A stretch of 10,216 nucleotides of DNA, taken from NCBI GenBank assembly GCA_023389535.1, contig JAEWEH010000307.1, positions 1-10,216 on the forward strand, in the 5' to 3' direction. The stretch is from Pseudomonadota bacterium (GTDB lineage Bacteria; Pseudomonadota; Gammaproteobacteria; Burkholderiales; Burkholderiaceae_B). Below, piece after piece: positions 1 to 6,512 of the stretch. Position 1 is the first letter of the stretch, and the number at the start of each line of letters is the position of its first letter. A model generated the notes under the pieces. The model made no database searches. It was given only the letters and a program-made list of their open reading frames with translations, and was not told the DNA's origin. A program made the translations under genes and the position numbers.

Positions 1-900
1 CTGCCCGATGCTGACCTTGATGGCTTTCTTGGTGATCATGCCGAACAGGTCTTTGGCGGCCGCCTGCATTTTTTCCTGGGTAGGCACGTGTGCAGCCAAC
101 GACGGGCGCGTCACGAATAGCGATCCCTTGGCAGACAGAATCCCCAGGTTCACGCCTTCTACCGGGCCCGAGGCATTGCCAAAGCTGACCATCAGGCCAC
201 GTGGCTGCAGGCAGTCCAGCGAGGTATTCCAGGTGTCCTTGCCCACGCCATCGTAGACCACGGGCACTTTTTTGCCATCGGTCAGTTCCATAACGCGCTC
301 GGCGACATTTTCCCGGGTGTAATCGATGACTTCCCAGGCGCCATGCGCCTTGGCTAGCGCGGCCTTTTCCGGGGTGGAAGCGGTGCCGATCAGTTTGACG
401 CCCAAGGCCTTGGCCCATTGGCACGCGATCAGCCCCACGCCGCCCGCGGCGGCGTGAAACAATATCGTTTCACCGCCTTGCAGCCGGTAAGTCTGGCGCA
501 GAAGATATTGCGCGGTCAGCCCCTTGAGCATGATCGCCGCGCCCTCTTCGAAGCTGATCCCCTTGGGCAGCTTGACCACGCGGTCTGCCGGCACATTGCG
601 CGCCTCGGCATAGGCGCCGATGGGACTCTGGCCATAAGCCACGCGATCACCGACCTTCAGGTGGCGCACGTCGGCGCCGACGGCCTCCACCACACCAGAT
701 GCCTCGAACCCCAGGCCGTGGGGCAAGGGGTGCGGATACAGACCAGTGCGGCAGTAAATATCAATGAAATTAAGCCCAACTGCTTTTTGGCGTATAGTTA
801 CTTCGTTTTTTTGCGGCGCAGGTACTTCCACTGACACGAGTTTCAGAACTTCGGGGCCGCCATTTTTTTCGATGCGTATTGCCTTCACCTGGTTTTCCAA
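1..900 (-). CDS. qor: NADPH:quinone oxidoreductase, zinc-independent MDR family (partial, C-terminus outside window)
   Basis: Probably a cytoplasmic NADPH-dependent quinone reductase of the medium-chain dehydrogenase/reductase superfamily. The frame is open from 900 to the window edge, giving 300 residues; the family is usually about 325, so roughly 25 C-terminal residues are missing. The N-terminal GroES-like domain (about residues 5-125) contains GFEASGVVEAVG (64-75). The Rossmann domain contains the nucleotide-binding motif AAAGGVG (150-156), and VTRPSL (263-268) is typical of QOR proteins. The zinc ligands of alcohol dehydrogenases are absent, as expected for QOR. I chose a TTG start at 900 because AAGGAG (912-907) lies 6 bases upstream; the next option, an in-frame GTG four codons later, is too far from it. 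The gene diverges from the EamA transporter gene. Codons around residues 31-50 are A/T-rich compared with the rest. The physiological quinone or alkenal substrate cannot be read from sequence. Confidence 0.9.
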   Translation of the reverse strand, partial: MENQVKAIRIEKNGGPEVLKLVSVEVPAPQKNEVTIRQKAVGLNFIDIYCRTGLYPHPLPHGLGFEASGVVEAVGADVRHLKVGDRVAYGQSPIGAYAEARNVPADRVVKLPKGISFEEGAAIMLKGLTAQYLLRQTYRLQGGETILFHAAAGGVGLIACQWAKALGVKLIGTASTPEKAALAKAHGAWEVIDYTRENVAERVMELTDGKKVPVVYDGVGKDTWNTSLDCLQPRGLMVSFGNASGPVEGVNLGILSAKGSLFVTRPSLAAHVPTQEKMQAAAKDLFGMITKKAIKVSIGQ

Positions 901-906
901 GACAGA

Positions 907-912
907 CTCCTT
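907..912 (-). promoter_or_regulatory. Ribosome binding site of qor, decides a TTG start
   Basis: On the minus strand AAGGAG lies 6 bases before TTG at 900-898. No ATG lies in the right place, so this Shine-Dalgarno match is what fixes the start. Confidence 0.75.
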
Positions 913-946
913 GCTTGAGAGGTTGGGTACTCGATAACTGCGCTAG

Positions 947-976
947 TTTATCTCCTTCTTCATGATTCGTAGTCAA
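947..976 (-). promoter_or_regulatory. Possible sigma-70 promoter of qor
   Basis: Reading leftward, TTGACT (976-971, 5/6 match to the -35 consensus) is followed after 18 bases by GATAAA (952-947, 4/6 match to the -10 consensus). Transcription would start near 940, about 40 bases before the TTG start of qor. The 81-base divergent spacer 901-981 must also serve the rightward transporter gene. I see only weak -35/-10 candidates in that direction (TTGCTT 911-916 with GATAAC 933-938). Confidence 0.4.
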
Positions 977-981
977 TATTC

Positions 982-1878
982 ATGAATCGCCGCCATGCTC
1001 TTCTGGCGATTCACATCGCTGCACCCTTGTTCGGCCTGACCGGCATTTTCGGCGAGCTCATCAGCGGCGATGCCATCGCTATCACGGCTGGCCGCGCCGC
1101 ATTCGCTGTCGTATCGCTGTTTCTCGTGTCGCGCCTGCTGGGGTCCTCGCCCACCAAGGGGCTGAACACGAAAAGCATCGCCGTGCTGGCCGCAGCCGGC
1201 GCCATGCTGGCCATTCATTGGCTGACTTTCTTCCTGGCAGTGAAGATCAGTGGAGTCGCCATTGCCACCCTGGGCTTCGCCAGCTTTCCCGCCTTCATCA
1301 CGCTATGCGAATGCCTGTTCTTCAAGGAAAAGGTCAGCCGTAGCGAATGGATGATCCTGGCGCTGGTCACATTGGGCCTGATCATGGTCACACCCTCTTT
1401 CGACTTCCGGGACGAAGCGACCATAGGGCTGGCCTGGGCGGTCGCGTCGGGCCTGGCTTTCGCGTGGTTCACGCTGATCAATCGCAAAGCGGCGGCTCAC
1501 CTGCCCGCCCAGCAGGTGGCATGCTGGGAAAACCTGTTCGTGGTGCTGTTCACGCTGCCCTTTGCCTTTCCGGGGATCACACAACTGGGAGCGCTGGATT
1601 GGATGTGGATGGCCATGCTGGGCGTGCTGTGCACGGCGCTGTCCCACTACCTGATGGTGGCCAGCCTGATGGTGCTCAAAGCGCGCAGCGCCGGCATTGT
1701 GATTGCGCTGGAACCGGTCTACGCCATCTTGTTCGCAGCTGTGTTATTCGCGCAATACCCTTCTTTGCGCGCGCTGTGCGGCGGCGCCTTGATGGTAGGC
1801 GCCATCGTCTGGTCCGGACTGCGCAAGGCCGACGGCAAGCCGGCGGAGCGCAGCCCGGCCGGGTCACGTCAGGCCTGA
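982..1878 (+). CDS. EamA/DMT-superfamily inner-membrane transporter
   Basis: A 298-residue hydrophobic protein of the drug/metabolite transporter superfamily (EamA, formerly DUF6), predicted to have ten membrane helices in two repeated halves (about residues 7-137 and 147-281). The second half carries the family's conserved LEPVYA motif (243-248); FASFPAF (99-105) is in the matching position of the first half. A short polar tail (about 282-298) follows the last helix. ATG 982 is the first available start: an in-frame TAG lies at 970-972 and no Shine-Dalgarno sequence is visible. The ATG overlaps the stop of a possible 7-codon ORF (962-985). The gene diverges from qor and converges on the dmlA-type gene. 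EamA members export amino acids, metabolites or drugs, or import sugars and nucleotides; the substrate cannot be told here. The family is certain enough, the function is not. Confidence 0.9.
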   Translation: MNRRHALLAIHIAAPLFGLTGIFGELISGDAIAITAGRAAFAVVSLFLVSRLLGSSPTKGLNTKSIAVLAAAGAMLAIHWLTFFLAVKISGVAIATLGFASFPAFITLCECLFFKEKVSRSEWMILALVTLGLIMVTPSFDFRDEATIGLAWAVASGLAFAWFTLINRKAAAHLPAQQVACWENLFVVLFTLPFAFPGITQLGALDWMWMAMLGVLCTALSHYLMVASLMVLKARSAGIVIALEPVYAILFAAVLFAQYPSLRALCGGALMVGAIVWSGLRKADGKPAERSPAGSRQA

Positions 1879-1890
1879 CACGGCCCGGCC
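1857..1890. repeat. G/C-rich inverted repeat across the convergent gene junction
   Basis: GGCCGGGTC (1857-1865) pairs with GGCCCGGCC (1882-1890) over nine positions including one G-T wobble. After a 2x2 internal loop, GTCA (1868-1871) pairs with TGAC (1876-1879) around a GGCC loop. The core GTCAGGCCTGAC (1868-1879) is a perfect palindrome covering the transporter stop codon. There is no T-tract on either side, so it is not a classical intrinsic terminator. It could slow polymerase or protect 3' ends for both converging transcripts, which is inference. Confidence 0.5.
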
Positions 1891-1901
1891 TGCCCGCGGT
1901 A

Positions 1902-2969
1902 CTAGCCCTGGGACACGAGTTTGGCCACGGCTTCGCCGACGTCGCGTGTGCTGGCCTTGCCGCCCATATCGGGCGTGCGGGGGCCTTCCGCCAGTACCGT
2001 CTCAATGGCTTTCATCACATCCGCGGCCGCCTCGGGGTAGCCCAGGAATTCCAGCATCATGGCGCCGCTCCAGATTTGCCCTATCGGGTTGGCAATGCCC
2101 TTGCCGTAGATATCCGGCGCCGAACCATGCACGGGCTCGAATAGGGACGGGAATTTGCGATCGGGATTCAAATTGCCGGATGGCGCAATGCCGATGGTGC
2201 CGGTGCAGGCAGGTCCAAGATCCGACAGGATGTCGCCGAATAGATTGGAGGCGACCACCACATCGAAGCGGTCCGGGTGCTGCACGAAGTGCGCGCACAG
2301 GATGTCGATATGGAACTTGTCCCAGCGCACATCGGGGTAATGGCGCGCCATATCCGCCACCCGTTCGTCCCACCACGGCATGGAAATCGAGATACCGTTG
2401 GATTTGGTGGCAGCGGTCAGGTGCTTGCCGCGCTTTTGCGCCAGTTCGAATGCGAACTTCAGGACACGCTCGGCTCCTATCCGGGTAAACACACTTTCCT
2501 GGATGATGACCTCTCGCTCGGTACCTTCAAAAAGGCGGCCACCGCTGTTGGAATATTCCCCTTCGGTATTTTCGCGCACGATGTAAAAATCAATGTCGCC
2601 GGGCTTGCGGTCCACCAATGGGGATTTGACGCCAGGCATCAGGCGCACCGGGCGCAGGTTGATGTATTGATCGAATTCGCGCCGGAACTTGAATAGCGAT
2701 TCCCACAGCGCCACGTGATCGGGGACCAGGTCGGGCCAGCCTATGGCGCCAAAAAATATCGCCTCGTGCCCGCCGATACGATCCTTCCAGTCCGCCGGCA
2801 TCATGCGGCCGTGCTTGGCGTAGTAGTCGCAGCTCCAGTCCAGTACATCCCAGTCCAGACGGATGCCATGGCGGCCGGACACGGCCTCGAGCACCCGCAA
2901 ACCTTCGGGCATGACTTCCTTACCGATGCCGTCACCGGCAATCACGGCGATTTTATGATTTTGAGACAC
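1902..2969 (-). CDS. dmlA: D-malate/tartrate dehydrogenase (decarboxylating), DmlA/TtuC type
   Basis: A 355-residue NAD-dependent beta-decarboxylating dehydrogenase of the isocitrate/isopropylmalate dehydrogenase family. It strongly resembles E. coli DmlA (YeaU) and the tartrate dehydrogenases, which oxidise D-malate to pyruvate and CO2 and act on tartrate. Visible family features are IAGDGIGKEV (10-19), the substrate-binding arginines in KFRREFDQY (94-102), NLRPVRL (104-110) and VREN (131-134), the ENTEGEYS segment (133-140), the lysine of ATKSNG (K189), metal-binding aspartates D222, D246 and D250 (the latter two in NLFGDILSDLG), and HGSAPDI (281-287). Length matches the family. The start is GTG at 2969, with AAGGAA 8 bases upstream. 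It lies downstream of ghrA on the same strand after 77 bases. Leucine biosynthesis (leuB) is unlikely: no leuCD neighbours are present, and the sequence is DmlA-like. D-malate versus tartrate preference cannot be decided from sequence. Confidence 0.88.
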   Translation of the reverse strand: MSQNHKIAVIAGDGIGKEVMPEGLRVLEAVSGRHGIRLDWDVLDWSCDYYAKHGRMMPADWKDRIGGHEAIFFGAIGWPDLVPDHVALWESLFKFRREFDQYINLRPVRLMPGVKSPLVDRKPGDIDFYIVRENTEGEYSNSGGRLFEGTEREVIIQESVFTRIGAERVLKFAFELAQKRGKHLTAATKSNGISISMPWWDERVADMARHYPDVRWDKFHIDILCAHFVQHPDRFDVVVASNLFGDILSDLGPACTGTIGIAPSGNLNPDRKFPSLFEPVHGSAPDIYGKGIANPIGQIWSGAMMLEFLGYPEAAADVMKAIETVLAEGPRTPDMGGKASTRDVGEAVAKLVSQG

Positions 2970-2977
2970 TTATTTTC

Positions 2978-2983
2978 TTCCTT
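2978..2983 (-). promoter_or_regulatory. Ribosome binding site of the dmlA-type gene, decides a GTG start
   Basis: AAGGAA on the minus strand lies 8 bases before GTG (2969-2967). There is no ATG at the N-terminus before the conserved IAGDGIG motif, so this supports the GTG start. Confidence 0.65.
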
Positions 2984-3011
2984 GGCTAGAGTGAATCGAC
3001 AATGTTTAACA

Positions 3012-3027
3012 GCCCGGCCTGCCGGGC
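3012..3027. repeat. Hairpin in the ghrA-dmlA spacer
   Basis: GCCCGGC (3012-3018) and GCCGGGC (3021-3027) form a perfect stem: 7 pairs if closed fully, or 6 pairs with a CCTG loop. It starts about 20 bases after the ghrA stop in the direction of transcription. The sequence after it has only scattered Ts, so it would be a weak terminator at best. A transcript-stability or partial-termination role between the two genes is inference. Confidence 0.45.
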
Positions 3028-3046
3028 AAAGGGTTGCGGTAGGTGG

Positions 3047-3982
3047 TCAATAGCCATTGCCCTTGGTCACAATACCGCTGATGGCTTGGCCGGCCTGCAA
3101 CAGACCCAGCTTGCCCAGGATCTGGGCGACGGTCTCGTCTGCAAGGCTGATGGCCGCAATATGAGGAGTCACCCTGACTTTGGGATGCTTCCAGTAAGGG
3201 TGCTCGGCCGGCAAGGGTTCTTCGCGAAAGACATCCAGCAAGGCTCCGTGCAGATGGCCTGCATCCATCAGGGCCAGCAGATCTTCGTCAACGACGTGCG
3301 AACCCCGCGCCACGTTGATTACATAGCCGCCTGGGAGCAACTGCCCCATTGTGTGGCGGTCCAGGATGTTTTCGGTTTCCGGCGTCAGCGGCAATACGTT
3401 GACCAGTACGCGCGTGCGTGCCAGAAAGGCGGGCAATTCCTCAGTGCCGGCGTAAGACTGCACGCCCTGCACTGCCCGGCGGCTGCGCGACCAGCCCGCC
3501 ACCGGGTAGCCCAGATCGGCAACGGCCTGGGCCACTTGTGCACCAATCACGCCCAGGCCCATGACGCCCACGGGCCACTTCGGTGGTTGCACCGCGGGCA
3601 GCGTCTTCCACTGCCCGGCCGCCTGCAGCCGGCCATATTGGTCGAACTCGCGCGTCCACTGGATCAGGCCGTGCACCACATATTCAACCATTTGGCGAGC
3701 CATCCCGGCGTCTTCCACGCGCACGACGGGCAAGCCGGCGGGCAGCTCCGGCAAGCGCATGAGGCCATCCACGCCGGCCCCCAGGTTGAATACCGCCTTC
3801 AATTGCCGTTCCCGCAAGAAGAGCTCCGCGGGCGGCCGCCACACCACGGCGTAATCCGCATCGATGCTTGGGCCCGCCGGATCCCAACCGATAAACTCCG
3901 TGGATGCGCATGCCCGGGCAAACCGAGCGCGCCATTTTTCTGTGTATTCCGGCGTGCCGCCCGCCACCACTACCTTGACCAT
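3047..3982 (-). CDS. ghrA: Glyoxylate/hydroxypyruvate reductase A
   Basis: A 311-residue cytoplasmic D-2-hydroxyacid dehydrogenase of the GhrA branch (E. coli GhrA has 312). The family reduces glyoxylate to glycolate and hydroxypyruvate to D-glycerate with NADPH. The nucleotide-binding motif is GLGVIG (142-147). The catalytic triad of the superfamily is visible as R226 (in VARGS), E255 (in REEP) and H274 (in TPHIAA). The substrate-side loop FNLGAGVDGL (65-74) is GhrA-like. I chose ATG at 3982 because GGAAGG lies just upstream and the protein then begins MVKVVVAGG, matching family length; an in-frame ATG at 4039 would add 19 residues without family support. It is followed by the dmlA-type dehydrogenase on the same strand. 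The pair suggests a shared role in hydroxyacid use, because tartrate breakdown can pass through hydroxypyruvate or glycerate. That link is inference. Confidence 0.9.
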   Translation of the reverse strand: MVKVVVAGGTPEYTEKWRARFARACASTEFIGWDPAGPSIDADYAVVWRPPAELFLRERQLKAVFNLGAGVDGLMRLPELPAGLPVVRVEDAGMARQMVEYVVHGLIQWTREFDQYGRLQAAGQWKTLPAVQPPKWPVGVMGLGVIGAQVAQAVADLGYPVAGWSRSRRAVQGVQSYAGTEELPAFLARTRVLVNVLPLTPETENILDRHTMGQLLPGGYVINVARGSHVVDEDLLALMDAGHLHGALLDVFREEPLPAEHPYWKHPKVRVTPHIAAISLADETVAQILGKLGLLQAGQAISGIVTKGNGY

Positions 3983-4006
3983 CTTTCCTTCCCTATTCCT
4001 TTGTTG

Positions 4007-4038
4007 TGGGTACGCCGGCCCATGAGCCGGAAAACCCA
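4007..4038. repeat. Two-part hairpin in the spacer between the HerA-like gene and ghrA
   Basis: An inner stem CCGGC (4015-4019) with GCCGG (4026-4030) is enclosed by an outer stem TGGGT (4007-4011) with ACCCA (4034-4038), separated by 3-base internal loops. It lies in the 66-base spacer, just downstream of the ATPase stop on the minus strand. No U-tract follows, so simple intrinsic termination is not supported. Confidence 0.4.
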
Positions 4039-4048
4039 TACTGTAGCC

Positions 4049-5572
4049 TTATCTGCGACGGCTGCCGATCAATGACCCCAAGACACCGCGCAATAGCTGC
4101 GTGGCCGTGCTGCGTACGGCGCTCTTGACGGCGGATTGCACCACACCATCGCGGCGCCCGCCGCGCGGCCCGGTCGACCCGAACAGGAAGTCATTGACTG
4201 CGCCCATCAAGCCTTCGTCGGCTTTCTGCGCAGCGCCGCCTTTGATCGACGCGCTGCTTTTTTCACCTTGTGCCGCAACGTCATCGGCAGCAGTGCTCGC
4301 GCGCTTTTGCAAGATTTCGTAGGCGGATTCCCGATCTATCGCTTGCTCGTATTTTCCTCCCAGCATGGATGCCGCCCGCAAGGCCTGGCGTTCGGATTCC
4401 GTGGCGGGGCCTATGCGGCTGCCCGGCGCCATCACCCAGGCGCGCTCGGTAGGCGCCGGACGCCCTTTCGCATCCAGCAGCGAAACCAGCGCCTCACCCA
4501 CCCCCAACTCGGTGATGGCGGCCTCGATGTCGAGCCCCGGGTTGGGACGCATGGTTTCGGCGGCCGTCTTGACCGCTTTCTGATCGCGTGGCGTGAAGGC
4601 ACGCAATGCATGCTGAACGCGATTGCCCAGCTGCCCCAGGACGGTCTCGGGGATGTCCAGCGGGTTCTGCGTCACAAAGTAGACGCCCACGCCCTTGGAG
4701 CGAACCAGCCTGACGACCTGTTCGATTTTTTCTAACAGCGCCTTGGGCGCATCGTTGAACAACAGGTGGGCCTCGTCGAAAAAGAAAATGAACTTGGGTT
4801 TTTCCGGATCACCCATTTCCGGCAGGCGCTCGTAAAGGTCCGCCAGCAGCCAAAGCAAAAACACCCCATACAGGCGCGGCGACTGCATCAGCTTGTCAGC
4901 CGCAAGGATGTTCACCATGCCGCGGCCTTTATCGTCCACGCGTATCAGATCGAAGACATCCAGCATGGGTTCGCCGAAGAACTGCGTCGCCCCCTGGGAT
5001 TCCAGGCGCAACAAGCTGCGCTGTATCGCGCCTATCGAAGCCGCCGATACATTGCCATAGCGTGTGCGCAATTGGGCGGAACGGTCCGCCACGTCCTGCA
5101 GCATGGCGCGCAAGTCCTTCAGGTCGAGGATAAGCTGGCCTTCATCGTCCGCCACACGGAATACCAGGTTCAGCACACCTTCCTGCGTGTCATTCAATTC
5201 CAGCATGCGGGCCAGCAGCAAGGGCCCCATGTCCGACACCGTGGCACGCACGGGGTGGCCCTGTTCAGCGAAGATGTCCCAGAACGTCACCGGACTGCCA
5301 CACCAGGCCGGCTCGGGAAGGCCCAGCTTGTCGAGTCTTTCCTGCAATTTGGGGTTCGGCGCGGCGGCCTGTGAAATGCCCGTCAGGTCGCCCTTGACGT
5401 CGGCCATGAAGACTGGCGTGCCCATGCGCGAAAAAGCTTCCGCCAGCACTTGAAGCGTAACGGTCTTACCCGTGCCCGTAGCGCCGGTGATGCAGCCGTG
5501 GCGATTGGCCATCTGGGGAAGCAAATAAGCCTGGCTATGTTCATTCTTCGCGATAAGGACCGGTTCCGCCAT
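4049..5572 (-). CDS. yjgR: HerA/YjgR-like P-loop ATPase (DUF853 family)
   Basis: A 507-residue ATPase of the DUF853/YjgR family, which belongs to the HerA-FtsK class and is often annotated 'helicase HerA-like'. Walker A is GATGTGKT (30-37) and Walker B is [10 protein letters not shown] (261-270). TQNPLDIP (301-308) and the [13 protein letters not shown] segment (316-328) follow as in YjgR. The C-terminus is low-complexity (about 425-455), then [16 protein letters not shown] (464-479) and a basic RRR end, as in E. coli YjgR. I prefer ATG 5572: the protein then starts MAEPVLIAK like YjgR's MSEPLLIAR, and GGTGA lies 5 bases upstream. An in-frame ATG at 5584 has no ribosome binding site. No NurA nuclease or SIR2 partner is nearby, so a HerA-type defence or repair pair is not indicated. 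The gene diverges from yebC; its cellular role is not established. Confidence 0.9.
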   Translation of the reverse strand: MAEPVLIAKNEHSQAYLLPQMANRHGCITGATGTGKTVTLQVLAEAFSRMGTPVFMADVKGDLTGISQAAAPNPKLQERLDKLGLPEPAWCGSPVTFWDIFAEQGHPVRATVSDMGPLLLARMLELNDTQEGVLNLVFRVADDEGQLILDLKDLRAMLQDVADRSAQLRTRYGNVSAASIGAIQRSLLRLESQGATQFFGEPMLDVFDLIRVDDKGRGMVNILAADKLMQSPRLYGVFLLWLLADLYERLPEMGDPEKPKFIFFFDEAHLLFNDAPKALLEKIEQVVRLVRSKGVGVYFVTQNPLDIPETVLGQLGNRVQHALRAFTPRDQKAVKTAAETMRPNPGLDIEAAITELGVGEALVSLLDAKGRPAPTERAWVMAPGSRIGPATESERQALRAASMLGGKYEQAIDRESAYEILQKRASTAADDVAAQGEKSSASIKGGAAQKADEGLMGAVNDFLFGSTGPRGGRRDGVVQSAVKSAVRSTATQLLRGVLGSLIGSRRR

Positions 5573-5632
5573 GATTTTCACCATTTTGCATGCAGGCTGA
5601 AAGAAGTCCCAAGTGTAATTCGACGCCTGCCG

Positions 5633-5650
5633 GCGTGCACGCGCTAAAAT
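5633..5650 (+). promoter_or_regulatory. Possible yebC promoter: -10 element with an adjoining palindrome
   Basis: TAAAAT (5645-5650, 5/6 match to the -10 consensus) would start transcription near 5657, about 26 bases before the yebC ATG. The -35 region is poor. Just upstream is a perfect 10-base palindrome, GCGTGCACGC (5633-5642), between the -35 and -10 positions, where an operator could sit. The ribosome binding site for yebC is weak (GAAAG at 5675-5679). Confidence 0.35.
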
Positions 5651-5682
5651 GGCGTTTTTTATCTTGAACTTATCGAAAGTTT

Positions 5683-6414
5683 ATGGCCGGTCACAGTAAA
5701 TGGGCGAATATCCAGCACCGAAAAGGTCGCCAAGATGCCAAGCGAGGCAAGCTCTGGACAAAAATCATCCGTGAAATCACCGTTGCCGCTCGCGCCGGCG
5801 GCCCGGACCCGGATTCGAATCCGCGCCTGCGCATGGCTTGGGACAAGGCCACGGGCGCCAACATGCCCAAGGAAAACATCCAGCGCGCCATCCAGCGCGG
5901 GGCCGGCGGAGCGGACGGCGCACACTACGAAGAAGTGCGCTACGAAGGCTACGGCGCCGGCGGGGCCGCGGTCATCGTCGACTGCATGACCGACAACCGC
6001 ACCCGTACCGTGGCTGAAGTGCGTCATGCCCTGACCAAAAATGGCGGCAATCTGGGCCAGGACGGCTCGGTGGCCTTCATGTTCAAGCACTGCGGCCAAT
6101 TCCTGTTCGCACCTGGTACTTCGGAAGAAGAAGTCATGGAAGCCGCGCTCGAAGCCGGCGCGGAAGACGTCCAGACCGATCAAGAAGGGATGATAGAAGT
6201 CATTTGCGCGCCCGGGGACTACGCTGCGGTGAAGGCAGCCTTTGAAAAAGCCTCACTCCAGCCCGAGGTGCAAGGCGTCATCATGAAGGCTCTGAACGAA
6301 ACCGAACTTACCGGCGACGACGCTGCGACCATGCAAAAAATGCTGGATGCGCTCGAAGGCCTGGACGACGTGCAAGAAGTCTATACCACCGCCATCTTCG
6401 ACGAATCTGAATAA
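5683..6414 (+). CDS. yebC: YebC/PmpR (TACO1) family protein
   Basis: A 243-residue cytoplasmic protein of the widespread YebC/TACO1 family, long annotated as a transcriptional regulator and more recently linked to translation, helping ribosomes through proline-rich stretches. The signature N-terminus [14 protein letters not shown] (1-14) is intact, followed by the basic helical domain 1 (to about residue 75; [10 protein letters not shown] at 61-70). The acidic domains 2/3 include [14 protein letters not shown] (87-100), [13 protein letters not shown] (103-115) and [16 protein letters not shown] (119-134). The C-terminus is acidic. Length matches the family. The gene opens the rightward core cluster and is divergent from the HerA-like gene. 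The start follows from the conserved MAGHSKW; upstream there is only a weak Shine-Dalgarno. Family identity is secure; whether it acts mainly in translation or on DNA here is not shown. Confidence 0.96.
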   Translation: MAGHSKWANIQHRKGRQDAKRGKLWTKIIREITVAARAGGPDPDSNPRLRMAWDKATGANMPKENIQRAIQRGAGGADGAHYEEVRYEGYGAGGAAVIVDCMTDNRTRTVAEVRHALTKNGGNLGQDGSVAFMFKHCGQFLFAPGTSEEEVMEAALEAGAEDVQTDQEGMIEVICAPGDYAAVKAAFEKASLQPEVQGVIMKALNETELTGDDAATMQKMLDALEGLDDVQEVYTTAIFDESE

Positions 6415-6431
6415 GCCCAAGGCAAAAAGAG

Positions 6432-6495
6432 CCCGCCGCGGCCTCGCGCCCAGGCGGGACTGTTTCGCCGCTGTCCCGATCAACGCCCTCCGGGC
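6432..6495 (+). promoter_or_regulatory. Structured leader upstream of purD with mutually exclusive hairpins
   Basis: The 98-base yebC-purD spacer can form stem A, CCCGCC (6432-6437) with GGCGGG (6453-6458), and stem B, CGGGAC (6455-6460) with GTCCCG (6473-6478). A and B share bases 6455-6458, so only one can form at a time. A small stem C, GCCC (6485-6488) with GGGC (6492-6495), lies nearer the start codon. Only a short TTT follows stem A, so it is at best a weak yebC terminator. An attenuator role is inference; I recognise no known riboswitch. Confidence 0.35.
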
Positions 6496-6499
6496 AATC

Positions 6500-6505
6500 T
6501 ATAAC
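6500..6505 (+). promoter_or_regulatory. -10-like hexamer directly before purD
   Basis: TATAAC (5/6 match to TATAAT) ends 7 bases before the purD ATG. purD has no visible Shine-Dalgarno. If the hexamer is a real -10 element, the transcript would begin at or next to the start codon. The -35 region is poor (about 6477-6482), so support is limited. Confidence 0.3.
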
Positions 6506-6512
6506 GCACACC

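Noticed and set aside
1347..2144. Long rightward open frame overlapping the transporter gene and the end of the dmlA-type gene
   Set aside because: It lies in an alternate frame of two well-supported genes, has proline/arginine/glycine-rich low-complexity sequence typical of G/C-rich shadow frames, and resembles no family.
3983..4039. Longer N-terminus for GhrA from ATG 4039
   Set aside because: The extra 19 residues lack family similarity, overlap the hairpin region, and the ATG at 3982 has a good ribosome binding site.
3002..4075. Long 357-codon rightward frame antisense to ghrA
   Set aside because: The opposite strand encodes a full-length GhrA with all catalytic residues; the antisense frame shows no recognisable motif and is a high-GC artefact.
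4049..5572. HerA-like ATPase as part of an antiphage or repair system
   Set aside because: The protein matches the YjgR/DUF853 branch, and there is no NurA, SIR2 or other nuclease beside it; neighbours are metabolic and core genes.
6432..6466. Classical intrinsic terminator after yebC
   Set aside because: Stem A is followed by ACTGTTTCG, with only three Ts in a row, so the U-tract criterion fails; it is kept only as a possible leader structure.
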